A stretch of 64,000 bases of DNA from assembly GCA_002348605.1 (NCBI GenBank), contig DEBQ01000007.1:1-64000 (forward strand), written 5' to 3'. The stretch is from Candidatus Saccharibacteria bacterium UBA2952 (GTDB lineage: Bacteria > Patescibacteriota > Saccharimonadia > Saccharimonadales > Saccharimonadaceae). The notes under the pieces are model-generated. The model had not been told where the DNA came from, did no database searches, and saw nothing but the letters and a program-made list of their open reading frames with translations. Position 1 is the stretch's first letter. The number at the start of each line of letters is the position of its first letter. Shown piece after piece: positions 42,462 to 51,134 of the stretch. Both the position numbers and the translations under genes were made by a program.

Positions 42462-43732
42462 TGGTTAACCGCCGCCTTAATGCCGCTATAGGAAGCGTAC
42501 GCCAACATAAGCCCGATTACCGGATAGCGCTCTACATGTGTCTTCTTATGATGCTCGGGCTTATTATTATGTACGCGATCGGTCCGCAGCGTGCCCAGGT
42601 ACTGAATTCGGCATACGGGTTCGATTATGACAGTACGTACTTTTTTATGAAGCAGGCGATTAGCCTGGCACTCGCTGTCGCCGTATTCTTTGCCGTGTCG
42701 CGCGTACCAGTCTGGTGGTGGCAAGCCAACGCCAAACGGTTGTTCATAGGTGGTATCGTTGCGTGTACGATTTTGGCATTCGGCGGATGGTTCGGACTAG
42801 GGTTCGTGCAGTGTACGCTTGGGGCTTGCCGTTGGTTCGACCTAGGGCCGCTTGGGAGTCTTCAACCAGCCGAATTTTTGAAGTTCGGCGTACTTCTGTT
42901 CGGGGCCGGGTTCTTGGCATACCGCATGAAACAAGGTGTGGTGAACGACCTGTATAAAACGTTAATACCGCTCGGAGCGTTGCTGCTGCTCGTTGCGCTG
43001 TTCGTGATTGGTATCCAGCAGGACATGGGAACCGGATTAGTTATATTGGCTATTATCGCAAGCATGGTGCTGGTGTCTGGGGTGAGCGCCCGTGTTGGGG
43101 TTTTGCTCGCCGGAGCGGCACTGCTTCTGGGGGTGGTGATGGTCCTTATAGCGCCACACCGGTTGGCGCGCGTAGCGACGTTCCTTCAGGGGGACAGCGC
43201 GACAACTGCAGGGGACGCATCGACATACCACATTACTCACGCACTCATTGCCATCGGAAGTGGCGGTCCAACTGGCGTCGGCATTGGCAACAGCGTGCAG
43301 GCAACCGGGTATCTACCCGAAGCAATCAACGACTCCGTATTTGCCATCATGGGCGAAACTTTTGGATTCGTCGGACTCGTCATTGTCTTGATATTATTTG
43401 GGGCATTATTACTTAGTCTGTTAAAAGTCGCCGACCAATTGCCGGGTTCCCATGAAAAACTGATCGTTGTCGGGGTGTTTGGCTGGCTAGCAGCCCATGT
43501 GGTATTGAACGTTGCCGCCATGACTGGCGTATTCCCGCTGACTGGTATTACGCTGCCTCTACTCAGCTTTGGCGGCACCAGCATGGTCTTTATTGCCGGG
43601 GCATTGGGTCTGGCGTTCCGACTATCATCGTACACTGTCCATTCAACCGTTAATGAAGGAGAGCGCTATGAGAATTCTCGCAGTGGGCGGGGGCTCGGGC
43701 GGCCACGTTACGCCGGTCGCGGCCGTTTGTAG
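42461..43732 (+). CDS. ftsW: Septal peptidoglycan glycosyltransferase FtsW (SEDS)
   Basis: FtsW is the SEDS polymerase that works with FtsI. The roughly 423-residue protein has about ten membrane segments and the late motif GITLPLLSFGGTSMVFIAGALGLAFRLS. The GTG start at 42461 overlaps the mraY stop (TAGTG) and has GGAGG nine bases upstream; in-frame codons upstream belong to mraY. The last about 20 residues are Arg/Gly-rich and lie inside the murG gene in another frame, an overlap of 65 bp. Confidence 0.94.
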   Translation: MVNRRLNAAIGSVRQHKPDYRIALYMCLLMMLGLIIMYAIGPQRAQVLNSAYGFDYDSTYFFMKQAISLALAVAVFFAVSRVPVWWWQANAKRLFIGGIVACTILAFGGWFGLGFVQCTLGACRWFDLGPLGSLQPAEFLKFGVLLFGAGFLAYRMKQGVVNDLYKTLIPLGALLLLVALFVIGIQQDMGTGLVILAIIASMVLVSGVSARVGVLLAGAALLLGVVMVLIAPHRLARVATFLQGDSATTAGDASTYHITHALIAIGSGGPTGVGIGNSVQATGYLPEAINDSVFAIMGETFGFVGLVIVLILFGALLLSLLKVADQLPGSHEKLIVVGVFGWLAAHVVLNVAAMTGVFPLTGITLPLLSFGGTSMVFIAGALGLAFRLSSYTVHSTVNEGERYENSRSGRGLGRPRYAGRGRL

Positions 43733-44822
43733 CCAGATACTAAAGACACACCCAGACGCAGAAATACGATTTTGGTGCGACCAAAAGTTCTATCAGCAGG
43801 CCTTTGCAACCATGGTTGCGGTGGACGGACACATAAAAGTCGAACCTATCATCGCAGGCAAGCTTCGGCGGTACCATAAACTGCCGGTCTTGCGACAGAT
43901 TCTTCAAGTGCGGACGATAGTGTTGCCTAATGTCATTGACGGATTCAAGTTGCTTGCCGGTGGCGTCCAAAGCGTTGCCAAACTGCTTGTGTGGCGACCG
44001 GACGTCGTCTTCGCCAAAGGAGGCTTCGTATGCTTGCCGGTCGGTGTGGCAGCGCGACTGCTACGTATTCCGTTAGTTATTCATGACTCAGACGCTCACC
44101 CAGGGCTAACCAGCCGTATTTTAAGTCGCTGGGCTGATGTTATTGCCACTGGCGCGCCGCTCAAGTACTACAACTATCCGAAAAAACGGTCGCACTATGT
44201 CGGTATTCCAGTCGCAACGACAACTAAACCATTGAGTGTCGCAGCCCAGCGCGACATGAAGGAAACGCTTGGGTTTAGCCAGCATGAGCCGCTTATCGTC
44301 ATTACTGGCGGGGGGTTAGGCGCAGCCAGTATTAACCAAGCGGTCGTCAAGGTGCTTGATGACCTGCTGAGCTTCGCCTCGGTGGCACTTGTTGCCGGAC
44401 GGGCGAATGCAGATGATATTATTCAGTCCGTAAAGAAACGGCCGAACCTGCAAATTCACGGATACCTTTCGCCAGATAAAATGCAGCAGCTCCTTGGTGC
44501 AGCAGATATTGTAGTCAGCAGGGCAGGGGCGACGACCCTGCTTGAGCTGGCAGCACTCGCAAAACCCTCGATTATTATTCCGAACGAACACCTGACGGGT
44601 GGCCACCAGGTTAAGAATGCCGAGGTATATAAAAAAGCCAAGGCGATTGTGGTGGTTGAGGACGCTATGCTTACTTCTGATCCCCTCTCGCTAGTTGATG
44701 CAATAAATGCAACACTCCTCAATAAAGATACGATAAAAACACTCTCAGCGAACATCCGGGAATTCGCCAAGCCGAATGCCGCTCGTGACATGGCGAAGCT
44801 TATTATCGGAGCGGTAAAGTGA
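43668..44822 (+). CDS. murG: UDP-GlcNAc:lipid I transferase MurG
   Basis: MurG converts lipid I to lipid II on the cytoplasmic membrane face. The 384-residue protein begins MRILAVGGGSGGHVTPV, the canonical donor-side glycine loop, and includes IVITGGGLGAASINQAV and the nucleotide-binding SRAGATTLLELAALAKPSIIIP. GGAG precedes ATG 43668. The start lies within ftsW, and the stop overlaps the ftsQ GTG (GTGA). It completes the lipid II pathway with mraY. Confidence 0.96.
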   Translation: MRILAVGGGSGGHVTPVAAVCSQILKTHPDAEIRFWCDQKFYQQAFATMVAVDGHIKVEPIIAGKLRRYHKLPVLRQILQVRTIVLPNVIDGFKLLAGGVQSVAKLLVWRPDVVFAKGGFVCLPVGVAARLLRIPLVIHDSDAHPGLTSRILSRWADVIATGAPLKYYNYPKKRSHYVGIPVATTTKPLSVAAQRDMKETLGFSQHEPLIVITGGGLGAASINQAVVKVLDDLLSFASVALVAGRANADDIIQSVKKRPNLQIHGYLSPDKMQQLLGAADIVVSRAGATTLLELAALAKPSIIIPNEHLTGGHQVKNAEVYKKAKAIVVVEDAMLTSDPLSLVDAINATLLNKDTIKTLSANIREFAKPNAARDMAKLIIGAVK

Positions 44823-45772
44823 GGCTAGGACGCAGGAAATCTGGCGATGCTGAAGCTCCGGCGCGCCGTCGGCAGGCATCTGACGAACAAGTACGTCCAT
44901 CGGCCGAAGACCTATCGAACCGCTACGCGTTTCGCCGCAACCGTACACTGACCGGCAGTTCTTCGGCGCAAGTGGCGAGTTCGAATGAACTAAATGCCGA
45001 GCTACGGTCACCACGCGCCCATGTTCACCACCTGACCGCCCTTCGCCGACGGCTACTCGCAACATTCATAGGAGTAGCGTTCGTTGCTCTTGGCCTTTAC
45101 TTATTGCTATCGCAGCTTGTCGCCAGTGCGACAATACAAATGGCAAAAATAGGCGTGCTTCCAAATGACGACCAAGCGGCATACCACGAAGCTCTTGATT
45201 CATACTATGGCGCCCGCCCAGCCGAACGCCTACGATTCTTACTTAACGAACAGGCACTACTTGCTCACCTGCAAGCCAGCCGCCCTGAAATAAAATCCGT
45301 ACGAATTGAGCCTGGTGATGGCATAGGGAATGCATCGGTTACGCTGGTTAGCCGTCAACCTATTGCCAGGTGGAACCTAAGTGGTAGCAACCAGTACGTT
45401 GACAGCGACGGCATCGTTTTTGCCCGCAATTACTACAGTGACCCTGGCCTGCAAATCGTCGACAATAGCGGCATACAAGCCTCATCGAACCGTCTGGTTG
45501 CGTCTAATCGGTTTCTGGGCTTCGTAGGACGCGTTATCGCTAAATCATCGGCAAATGGCCTATCAGTAGAAACCGTCACGATCCCTACGCTCACGACACG
45601 ACAAATAGTCCTTACCTTGAAAGGGAAGAAGACTCAATACAAGTTATCTGTCGACCGCTCGGCAGGGCAGCAGGTAGAGGACATTGTACACATTGATCGC
45701 TATCTCGCGGCGAAAGGCCTGACTCCTGGATATGTCGATGTTCGAATATCGGGCAAGGCATTTTACAAATAG
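44819..45772 (+). CDS. ftsQ: Cell division protein FtsQ/DivIB
   Basis: A 317-residue bitopic protein: a long basic cytoplasmic N-tail (about 80 residues), a membrane segment (about 84-104), and a POTRA-like domain with the phrase PEIKSVRIEPGDGIGNASVTLVSRQPIARW, followed by a beta domain. This is the FtsQ layout, though the POTRA region is divergent. It starts with GTG overlapping murG. It is the last gene of the cluster; ftsA and ftsZ, which often follow, are absent from this window. Confidence 0.85.
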   Translation: MRLGRRKSGDAEAPARRRQASDEQVRPSAEDLSNRYAFRRNRTLTGSSSAQVASSNELNAELRSPRAHVHHLTALRRRLLATFIGVAFVALGLYLLLSQLVASATIQMAKIGVLPNDDQAAYHEALDSYYGARPAERLRFLLNEQALLAHLQASRPEIKSVRIEPGDGIGNASVTLVSRQPIARWNLSGSNQYVDSDGIVFARNYYSDPGLQIVDNSGIQASSNRLVASNRFLGFVGRVIAKSSANGLSVETVTIPTLTTRQIVLTLKGKKTQYKLSVDRSAGQQVEDIVHIDRYLAAKGLTPGYVDVRISGKAFYK

Positions 45773-46415
45773 TTACCCCGCCTCATCGGGCATTAGTTCG
45801 TTTTTTGTTCGATTTTAAATCGTGAAAAAAACTATATTAAAATACTGATTGTCAAAAAAGCAAATAGGCGGGCAGGGTACAAAAAAGAGTAGGGGGAAAC
45901 AAAATTTAAAAAAAGCAAATACAATGAATGCACGGTTCAAATATGTGGAAAACATGACAAATCGAATAATCATATAGAATCTGCCATAGGAACGACACAC
46001 CGGCGCACAGAAAATAAACTAAACACCAACGTGTAACAGCAGTTAAACGCGCCAACACCCGTATATGACCAAAATACTCCCCTAATAAAAGGTATAGTGA
46101 ATCAACTATCATTGATATTATTAATGTCGTAAAAGATATATTGTGCGACGTTAAATCTATGTTTGTTATTTGTATTACCTATCATGCTCTCGGCCGCAAT
46201 TTCGCCTGTTAGTTCTCCTATTTTTAACGTCTCCTCTTTTTCATTCCTTCATTCCCCCCGTGTGATTTTCTTCACATCCACCGCACATGTATTGTCTGAT
46301 CGTATGCAAGTTTATGTATTGTACGTTGAGCTTAATAAATGCCACTAGACCATGTATCTAATGTTCTAATTATGTTCTATCACTTTTTACGATACGAAAT
46401 TTCGCTAAACGAGGG
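45773..46415. other. AT-rich gene-free gap of about 640 bp
   Basis: This is the largest stretch without a convincing gene. It lies between convergent ftsQ and the TraD-like gene. The left half is A-rich. The part around 46190-46290 is a long pyrimidine-rich tract on the plus strand. Small dyads (ATAGT...ACTAT near 46095) are present. A loose CCCG...CGGG hairpin and a T-run sit just after ftsQ and may end its transcript. No tRNA, dif-like or repeat-array sequence was recognised. Composition differs sharply from the flanks. Confidence 0.6.
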
Positions 46416-49100
46416 TTAACGAAGCTGAATTTCGGCTGTGCCTTTTTCGGGTAGAACGCCTTCAGAAGCCTTTACTGGCTGCTTAGGTTTGTCGGAAGCG
46501 GTTGGCTGTGTTGCGGTTGTCGGCTTACGCTTACGGCTACGGGTGCGCTTTTTCTTTGGTGCACCGTCTGAGGTGGTCGCTGGCTGCGGCTTAGGAGCGT
46601 CTGGCGTAATGACTTGGCTTTGTGCGTTCAGTGGCCAAGTGGACACGCTTGGTTGAGGTGCCTGCGCTACTGGAGCGACTGTTTTAGGCTGAATGAGCTC
46701 CGATATCATCGTTTCGACTTCGGCGCGTGGACGGCTGTAGTTACGGCGAGTGTTTTCAATAATGGCAGCCGAGTTGTCGGCTTGCGCTACAGGGAGGTTG
46801 AGCGTACGCGCACTAAAGGCCGGTGTTTTTTCGCCGTTAATCACCATATTAATAACAAAGTTACGGTTGTGCATTTGCAGCAGGTCTAGGGCCTCGAAGT
46901 TGGGTTCAAATTGCTTACTAAGGATTGGCGAGTCGTCGGCCGATACACGAAAGCTAATCATGGTGCCGACGTTACCGAACACGGCGTCGCGTACGGTGTC
47001 GCTCATTTGGCTGATGTACTGGTTGGCAACGGTTAGGTTTAGGCCGTATTTACGTGCTTCTGACAGGATTGTCGCGAACGAATCGGTCGCAAAGTTTTGG
47101 AACTCATCTACGTACAGGTAGAACGGACGGCGGTCTTCGATTTTAGGTATGTCTTGGCGGCTCATGGCGGCCAGCTGGATCTTTGTGACCATGAAAGACC
47201 CTAAAATCGCCGCGTTGTCCTCACCAATCAGACCTTTTGACAGGTTGACGATAAGAATCTTGCCTTCGTCCATAATTTGGCGAATGTTGAACGTACTCTT
47301 TGGCTGGCCAATGATATTACGGATTATCGGGTTGGCCGTGAACGCCCCTACCTTGTTGAGTACCGGTGCAATGGCTTCGGCCTGGAATTTGTCGTTCCAA
47401 CTGGCGAATTCGACGTTCCAGAACTGCAGTACCACGGTGTCGGTACAGTAGCTAAGCGTTTCTTTGCGGAACTTCTTGTCGGTTAGCATACGGGTAATGT
47501 CGAGCATAGTAGTGTCAGGCCGGTCCAAAAGCGCCAGAATGGTGTAACGCAGTATGTATTCGAGCCGTGGTCCCCAGCTTTCGCCGAACATACGCTTCAA
47601 CACCCCGATGACCTCTGACGAAATGTTCGTCTTTTGGTTCGGATCGGTGACTTCAAGCGGGTTGAACCCTAGTGGGTAGGCGGTGTCGGCAGGGTTGAAG
47701 TATACGACGTCCTTCACCCTAGCCCCAGGAATAAACCGCATGTTGTTAACGGCAAAGTCGCCGTGCGGGTCGATGATGGCGTAGCCATGGCCATGGAATA
47801 TATCGCTTAGGGCAAACAGCTCAAGCGTACCGCTCTTCCCTGCTCCCGTCTGGCCAATGATGTACACGTGACGTGAGCGGTCGTAGCGCAGCATGCCAAA
47901 CTGGTGGTTGATGCCACGGAAGTTGGTAACACCAAAGGCAGATATGTTCTCGTCGATTGCGTCGTTACCGGTAATAACCGGTAGTTTGGCGGGTGGCTCG
48001 GCCGTCTTGGAACTGGCCCAAACGATATTCGGCGTTTCGACGTTGGTGTGCGGCAAGTGGAACACCGATGCTAGTTCTTCGATATTTAAAATAAAGCCGT
48101 TGTCGGTGAATAGGCGTGTTTTATATGCGTTCAGGTCTTCGTTCTTGAAGCTGGCATTTGTTACTTTGAAGCCGTTCAGGTTGGTCGAGTTAAACTGCTT
48201 GAACGTACCTACCAGTGCCTGCATGCGCTGCTTAGCGCTTGATTCGCTTTCGCCAAGGTAAGCGAGCCGGATTTTTACCTGGTAGCCAAGCTTAGTCGCC
48301 TTCTTCTCTACTTCGCTAATACGTGTCTTGTCGCGTTCGGACAGTTCGTGGGGCTTCCCTGCCTCGCCTTCTTCTGGCGGTTTCCAAAGTGCTTCGAAGA
48401 ACGTACCGATCCAGCGGAAGTTAATGCCGCCGCTACCGCCAACCAGCAGACCAAACGGGTTACCACCCTTCAAGCTCTCAATCCAGCGTTCACTCCCCCG
48501 GTGCCACTCGTCGGCAATCGGCCGCACAAGTACCTGAATCCATAGTTCTTCACCGGTCGATTCGAGCTTTGCTAGGGTTCCGGTAATACCAGCAAGCGGG
48601 TCAACTTCGAAACTTTGGAAGGTTTTGATTGGCAAAAACTCTGGTCCGGTAACCGTAATTTCAGAGGTATGAACCACCGAGTGCCGACGTTCGTGGCTAA
48701 CATAGTCTTCATCGGCAGCGTGGATTTGGACGGTTGGATACTGCGAATAAATCTGACCTTCGACAAAGCTTTGTAGGTCTTTTGGTACCCAAACGTAAAA
48801 ACGGATTTGCCCGTTAACGGACGCAATTTCGAAACTCAGATGTTCTTGAATTCCACGGCTAAGTTTTAATTCCGCCTTATCACGTAAGATTCCGTGGAGC
48901 GCCGCAAACAACTGTTCGGCGGCTAGTTCTGACTTGTCGTTGGCCTTCGGAATTTCAAGGACGAGTAGGCTGCTTTCGTGCTCTGCCAGGGGTGCGGCGA
49001 CACGGGAGTTGCGCCAAGCGGCAAACAGCAGAATCAATACGATCGGAATCCAAACGTACCATTGAAGCAGGGTCTCGATTATAAAGGAGAGAATTGACAT
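46416..49100 (-). CDS. VirD4/TraD-like type IV secretion ATPase (CPR type)
   Basis: The 894-residue protein has an N-terminal membrane segment (about residues 12-27), a large N-domain of about 380 residues, and an HerA/VirD4-type ATPase with Walker A GQTGAGKS (G416-S423). Walker B is FYLYVDEFQNFATDSF, followed by ARKYGLNLTVANQYISQM. The C-terminus is Pro/Ala/Lys-rich and probably disordered. Such ATPases pump DNA or act in pilus-linked DNA movement; CPR genomes commonly carry this large form. It is the last gene of a minus-strand group with a sigma-like regulator, a pilin and topA, so a DNA-uptake role is plausible but unproven. Confidence 0.85.
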   Translation of the reverse strand: MSILSFIIETLLQWYVWIPIVLILLFAAWRNSRVAAPLAEHESSLLVLEIPKANDKSELAAEQLFAALHGILRDKAELKLSRGIQEHLSFEIASVNGQIRFYVWVPKDLQSFVEGQIYSQYPTVQIHAADEDYVSHERRHSVVHTSEITVTGPEFLPIKTFQSFEVDPLAGITGTLAKLESTGEELWIQVLVRPIADEWHRGSERWIESLKGGNPFGLLVGGSGGINFRWIGTFFEALWKPPEEGEAGKPHELSERDKTRISEVEKKATKLGYQVKIRLAYLGESESSAKQRMQALVGTFKQFNSTNLNGFKVTNASFKNEDLNAYKTRLFTDNGFILNIEELASVFHLPHTNVETPNIVWASSKTAEPPAKLPVITGNDAIDENISAFGVTNFRGINHQFGMLRYDRSRHVYIIGQTGAGKSGTLELFALSDIFHGHGYAIIDPHGDFAVNNMRFIPGARVKDVVYFNPADTAYPLGFNPLEVTDPNQKTNISSEVIGVLKRMFGESWGPRLEYILRYTILALLDRPDTTMLDITRMLTDKKFRKETLSYCTDTVVLQFWNVEFASWNDKFQAEAIAPVLNKVGAFTANPIIRNIIGQPKSTFNIRQIMDEGKILIVNLSKGLIGEDNAAILGSFMVTKIQLAAMSRQDIPKIEDRRPFYLYVDEFQNFATDSFATILSEARKYGLNLTVANQYISQMSDTVRDAVFGNVGTMISFRVSADDSPILSKQFEPNFEALDLLQMHNRNFVINMVINGEKTPAFSARTLNLPVAQADNSAAIIENTRRNYSRPRAEVETMISELIQPKTVAPVAQAPQPSVSTWPLNAQSQVITPDAPKPQPATTSDGAPKKKRTRSRKRKPTTATQPTASDKPKQPVKASEGVLPEKGTAEIQLR

Positions 49101-49154
49101 GGTTGACTCTAAGCTCTATTGTCCCACCCCGAAACCGCTAATGCAACTAGGGTT

Positions 49155-50210
49155 CTAAGCGGCCGGTTCAACAAGTTCGTAGGTGGCCTTGGAAACACGC
49201 TTGAACTGCGATTTTGACTGCAGGTTCAAAAGAATCGTCGTTTCTTTCACCTGACGGCTCTTGAGGACGCGCTTAACGATTTCGTCGCGGTGAAGCGGCT
49301 CCCCGGCGGTCTTTAAGACGTCGGCAATGATGTCAGCGACCGTTCCCTTGCTGTAGCCCCAAGTATCAAGTGCATAAATACCGCGGCCAATTAGTACGAA
49401 ACGACGGTCTTTTATAAGTTCGTTGTGAATTGCCTGTGTGGTGACATCTTTTCGTTTAAAGTCACTCTTTTTAATGGCCTTGGCAATGTCCGAAAAGTGC
49501 ATTGGCTTGCCATGGTCGGCTAAAATAACATAAATTTTATCGCGGATGTTCTTTGGGTTGACTGTCGGCCATTTGACAAGTCCCCATTGGTCTTTCAAGC
49601 TAGCCAGTTTTTTAGAGGTGCTGGCAAGGGCGCGGACGTGGTCTGGATGTTCGTGAGTTAGCTTGGCGTGCAGGTCTTCGATACCAATTGGCTCGCCGTG
49701 CTGCTTAATAGTTTTTACGATTTCTTCAACATGCGATTTGATCTTTTTTTCGTCGGCGTGTTCGTGAATACCAATGGCGTGGTGGTAATCATCATTTTCG
49801 TTAACAACCGAAATACTTGGCGACAGTTCAGCAATGAAGGCAATGTGCGACTTCTGCTGAGGGGTAGCTTCAGGGCCAACTAGGTCGTTGGCGACATCAC
49901 TAATACGGGCGACCCTTCCCTTTTCTGACAGATGACGAATCAGCGTGCGTTCGACGTCGTGGACCGTTGGAATCTTACCGCCTTCAGCGGCAATTTTAAG
50001 GCGAATCAAAATAGCTTTTTCAAGCTGTCGGACACGTTCACGGGTAATGCCCAAAAGCTCACCTATCTGCTCGAGGGTTTCTTTGCGGTCATACAGTCCG
50101 AACCGGCGAGTAATGATTTCGCGCTCGCGGTCCTGTTCAATCACCCCAAGAATATCCTTCACAGCAGAGCTGAGAGCATTAGCCATATCCGTTTGTACCG
50201 ACTGATCCAT
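49155..50210 (-). CDS. Sigma-70 region 4-like HTH protein with HARE-HTH domains
   Basis: The first about 80 residues resemble sigma factor region 4, including RRFGLYDRKETLEQIGELLGITRERVRQLE, the segment that contacts the -35 box. No region 2 is present, so it is not a complete sigma factor. The rest has HARE-HTH-like winged helices of the RpoE-delta type (GEPIGIEDLHAKL; GKPMHFSDIAKAIKKS; GEPLHRDEIVKRVL), three repeats by eye. It may tune RNA polymerase. The start is ATG 50210 with a GAGAGGA ribosome site; an earlier ATG at 50252 overlaps the -10 box. Confidence 0.85.
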   Translation of the reverse strand: MDQSVQTDMANALSSAVKDILGVIEQDREREIITRRFGLYDRKETLEQIGELLGITRERVRQLEKAILIRLKIAAEGGKIPTVHDVERTLIRHLSEKGRVARISDVANDLVGPEATPQQKSHIAFIAELSPSISVVNENDDYHHAIGIHEHADEKKIKSHVEEIVKTIKQHGEPIGIEDLHAKLTHEHPDHVRALASTSKKLASLKDQWGLVKWPTVNPKNIRDKIYVILADHGKPMHFSDIAKAIKKSDFKRKDVTTQAIHNELIKDRRFVLIGRGIYALDTWGYSKGTVADIIADVLKTAGEPLHRDEIVKRVLKSRQVKETTILLNLQSKSQFKRVSKATYELVEPAA

Positions 50211-50250
50211 GTACGTGTTCCTCTCGGGTGTTTTTATACCAATTAAGTTC

Positions 50251-50279
50251 ATTATAAAACAATGTATTTATAATGTCAA
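50251..50279 (-). promoter_or_regulatory. Promoter of the sigma-like HTH gene
   Basis: On the minus strand: TTGACA (50274-50279), 17 bp, TATAAT (50251-50256), both perfect consensus hexamers. The leader is about 35 bases with a ribosome-binding site. A second TATAAT-like string lies upstream near 50300. Confidence 0.88.
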
Positions 50280-50355
50280 ACACATTATTCGATATGGCTA
50301 ATTATAGCATATACTAGACGCTTATGGTAAATGATATTTTTGTTAAATCAAAGCC

Positions 50356-51099
50356 TTATTGGTAGTAATGAAGCGTCGGATCAGCTGGACATGCTCCGGC
50401 TTCTACGGTCTTATCTTCGCTTAGGGAGTGATAAACAACCTGGTTATGTGTGGCCGATCGTCCCTCGACACAAAAGCGGTCTGCCGGACCATTTGGCACC
50501 AATGTTGGTACCGGTAGTGGCACGTTACCATCCGGTACGGTTATAGGGAATGTTCCGCCCTGACCATTGAACTGCGTAATAATGTCTTGCAGCGCGGCGT
50601 CGCATAGAGCCTGCTGGGAGCCGCACTCAAGAGTGAGGTCGTTTTGGGCTACCGGGCTATCCCAAATGGCGTTCGACGCCTCTGTTCCTTTGACATGGAT
50701 TTTCGCTCCGCCAGCATTACCCTCGAAAGTGCAGGAAGTATTGTTCGGGGTCGTGAACATGTTGGCGTTACAAACGTTAAGAAACAGCTGTGCGTTTTGG
50801 TCCGGCGCGAGATTTTCGTATATACCTATAGACGGGGCGTTGGTACTAATCGTCACTGCCACCGTGTTCGAGGCTGCAAAGCCCGTCCCCGCTAGGTTTG
50901 GTGGGTAACTTCCGTTGAAGTTTTTATAATTTTCAAGTCCAGAGACCGCCTGCTGCACGTCGCTACGAACCGCTTTGCTGGCAGCCGTAGCTTGCCAAGA
51001 ACCATACCCAACGATAACAACGCCCGCTACCACGGAAACTACGGCAACGATAATGATAACTTCTACGATTGTAAAACCGCGTAGGACAGCGCGTCGCAT
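50356..51099 (-). CDS. Type IV prepilin-like protein
   Basis: The protein starts MRRAVLRGFTIVEV: a short basic leader, Gly, then Phe and Glu at mature positions 1 and 5, the prepilin peptidase signature. A hydrophobic helix of about 20 residues follows. The globular domain has several cysteines that may pair (CNANM...TSC, ECGSQQALC, CVEG...C). It could be a major or minor pilin. ATG 51099 is selected because a longer start adds an unneeded N-tail; a palindrome (CGCTTAT/ATAAGCG) and a TTAAAT -10-like box sit just before it. Pili of this type serve adhesion and DNA uptake, and dprA is nearby. Confidence 0.86.
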   Translation of the reverse strand: MRRAVLRGFTIVEVIIIVAVVSVVAGVVIVGYGSWQATAASKAVRSDVQQAVSGLENYKNFNGSYPPNLAGTGFAASNTVAVTISTNAPSIGIYENLAPDQNAQLFLNVCNANMFTTPNNTSCTFEGNAGGAKIHVKGTEASNAIWDSPVAQNDLTLECGSQQALCDAALQDIITQFNGQGGTFPITVPDGNVPLPVPTLVPNGPADRFCVEGRSATHNQVVYHSLSEDKTVEAGACPADPTLHYYQ

Positions 51100-51134
51100 A
51101 CGCTTATTTAAACATAAGCGTAAACCCAAGAGTG

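Noticed and set aside
46163..46348. A 61-codon plus-strand gene in the gap after ftsQ
   Set aside because: It follows the pyrimidine-rich tract, has no ribosome site and no promoter at the spacing seen elsewhere.
45773..46415. dif site or replication origin in the AT-rich gap
   Set aside because: No convincing 28-bp dif match, DnaA-box cluster or dnaA gene was seen.
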